Assembly: GCA_002332795.1 (NCBI GenBank)
Contig: DDBP01000269.1
Coordinates: forward strand, 1-5,920
Reading direction: 5' to 3'
Origin: Anaerolineales bacterium UBA2029
GTDB taxonomy: Bacteria; Chloroflexota; Anaerolineae; Aggregatilineales; Aggregatilineaceae
DNA: 5,920 bases
Under the pieces are notes generated by a model. It had not been told where the DNA came from, ran no database searches, and worked only from the letters and a program-made list of their open reading frames with translations. The stretch's first letter is position 1. Each line of letters begins with the position of its first letter. Shown here in pieces: positions 4,589-5,920 of this stretch. The position numbers and the translations under genes were made by a program.

Positions 4589-5920
4589 ATGACTATTCGC
4601 TTTGGCACCGATGGCTGGCGTGCGGTCATCGCCGAGACGTTCACTTTCGGTAATCTGCGGCGCGTGGCGCAGGCCGTGGCCGACTACATCACCAAGGAAG
4701 TCGCCGCCAACGGGACGCAGTCGTCACCGCCGGAGATGGTCGTCGGCTTCGATACGCGCTTCCTTTCCGACCGTTTCGCCATCGAGACGGCGCGGGTGCT
4801 GGCCGCCAACGGCATCGTCACCTGGCTGGCGCGCACCGACGCCCCTACCCCCGCCATCAGCTACAACATCGTGCACAAGAAAGCGATAGCGGGCGTGGTG
4901 ATCACCGCCTCGCACAACCCGCCGCGCTACAATGGCTTCAAGCTGAAGGCGTCCTACGGCGGCTCGGCGTTGCCGGAACAGTGCGCCGAGGTCGAGCGTT
5001 TCCTGGAACTGGCACAACGCGAAGGGCGCGGCCCCAACCTGATGGACTACGAACGGGCCATCGAGGAAGGGTTGATCCGTCGCTTCAACCCCACCAACAC
5101 CTACTATGAACACCTGGAAACGCTGGTGGACATTGACAAGATTTCGCAGGGCGAGCTGACCATCGTCGCCGATCCCATGTATGGCTCCGGGCGCACGGCG
5201 ATCCGCGCCATTCTGTCGCGCACGCGCTGCAAGGTGCACGAGATTCGCGGCGAAATGAACCCCGGCTTCGGCGGCATTCACCCGGAACCGATCCGCAAAT
5301 ACCTGGACATGATGGCGGCGACGATCAATTCGGTGCACGCCGACGTAGGCATCGCCACCGACGGCGACGCCGATCGCGTGGGCGCGATGGACGGCGACGG
5401 CAACTTCATAGATCCGCATACCATCATGTCGCTGGCGCTGCGCTACCTGGCAGAGCGGCGCGGCTGGCGCGGCGATGTGGTCAAGACGGTGAGCACGACC
5501 ATGATGATCAACCGCATCGCCGCTCGCTATGGTCTGACGGTGCACGAGACGCCCGTCGGCTTCAATCACATCGCCGATCACATGCTGCACGGTGACGTGC
5601 TGATCGGCGGCGAGGAGTCCGGCGGGATGAGCATCAAGGGTCACATTCCCGAAGGCGACGGGATTCTCATGGGGCTGCTGCTGCTGGAGATCATGGCCGA
5701 CGCCAAAGCGCCGCTCAAGGAGATCGTCGCCGACCTGCAGCGCGAATTCGGCCCGACCTGCTACGACCGCACCGACTTCGCCCTGAAGAAGCCCGTCCCC
5801 AAGAAGGAGATGGTCGAGCGGCTGCACGCTGCCGCGCCCGCGACCATGGCCGGTGAGACAGTGCGCCAGGTGCTGACCTTCGACGGGATCAAGTTCGTGC
5901 TGGCCGACGATAGCTGGCTG
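4589..5920 (+). CDS. Phosphoglucomutase/phosphomannomutase (alpha-D-phosphohexomutase family), 3' end beyond window
   Basis: Interconverts hexose 1- and 6-phosphates in the cytoplasm, feeding glycogen, nucleotide-sugar and cell-envelope synthesis. The 444 residues present include the family landmarks in order: N-terminal RFGTDGWRAVIAE (residues 4-16), the phosphoserine loop TASHNP with active-site Ser108, the Mg-binding loop DGDADR with Asp258, Asp260 and Asp262, and the sugar-specificity loop GEESGG (341-346). The reading frame is still open at the window edge, ending in ADDSWL. The fourth-domain phosphate-binding motif, usually RPSGTEP, is expected within the next few codons; family members are about 460-480 residues, so little is missing. 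The ATG is supported by GAGGG (4576-4580) 8 nt upstream and by the FGTDG motif beginning at residue 5, as usual. FGTDGWR rather than FGTDGIRG argues for a PGM/PMM rather than GlmM. Glucose or mannose preference cannot be read from the sequence. It stands alone behind its own promoter here. Confidence 0.93.
   Translation, partial: MTIRFGTDGWRAVIAETFTFGNLRRVAQAVADYITKEVAANGTQSSPPEMVVGFDTRFLSDRFAIETARVLAANGIVTWLARTDAPTPAISYNIVHKKAIAGVVITASHNPPRYNGFKLKASYGGSALPEQCAEVERFLELAQREGRGPNLMDYERAIEEGLIRRFNPTNTYYEHLETLVDIDKISQGELTIVADPMYGSGRTAIRAILSRTRCKVHEIRGEMNPGFGGIHPEPIRKYLDMMAATINSVHADVGIATDGDADRVGAMDGDGNFIDPHTIMSLALRYLAERRGWRGDVVKTVSTTMMINRIAARYGLTVHETPVGFNHIADHMLHGDVLIGGEESGGMSIKGHIPEGDGILMGLLLLEIMADAKAPLKEIVADLQREFGPTCYDRTDFALKKPVPKKEMVERLHAAAPATMAGETVRQVLTFDGIKFVLADDSWL

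Noticed and set aside
4724..5827. 367-codon minus-strand open frame opposite the mutase gene
   Set aside because: It is antisense to a frame with every phosphohexomutase motif intact and shows only His/Ala/Arg-rich composition.

Overview
The window is high-G+C bacterial DNA with three full-size protein genes and a small, compositionally different cassette between two of them. No rRNA, tRNA or CRISPR array was seen. I infer a Chloroflexota (Anaerolineae-like) source from three things: a secreted protein combining a cohesin-like domain, a PD40 propeller and an SH3-like domain; the style of the HtrA protease and hexose-phosphate mutase; and G/C-rich hairpin repeats between genes. No rRNA or marker gene confirms this.

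Layout: 1-288 is leader sequence with a hairpin repeat and a probable promoter. 289-1449 (+) encodes a membrane-anchored HtrA-type serine protease with one PDZ domain. 1452-2108 is a lower-G+C segment carrying a minus-strand gene pair, DUF4258 (frameshifted) followed by DUF2283. An exact 46-bp direct repeat brackets this segment; its left copy is the last codons of the protease gene. Just beyond the right copy is a strong terminator hairpin, placed where the protease gene's own terminator would be expected. The simplest reading is that a small cassette arrived at the 3' end of the protease gene, regenerated that end, and separated the gene from its terminator.

2280-4304 (-) encodes a secreted multidomain protein: signal peptide, cohesin-like domain, six PD40 blades, SH3-like domain, Pro/Gly linker and Cys-rich tail. 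4305-4588 is a divergent intergenic region with promoters facing both ways, an operator-like palindrome and a repeat built from heptamers and an inverted repeat. 4589-5920 (+) encodes a phosphoglucomutase/phosphomannomutase cut off by the window edge.

The protease and the PD40 protein both act outside the cytoplasmic membrane. The mutase is cytoplasmic sugar metabolism. Nothing in the sequence ties the three into one pathway, and they lie in separate transcription units. The DUF4258/DUF2283 pair is the most unusual part: it looks like a small toxin-antitoxin-like or accessory module, but its function is unknown.
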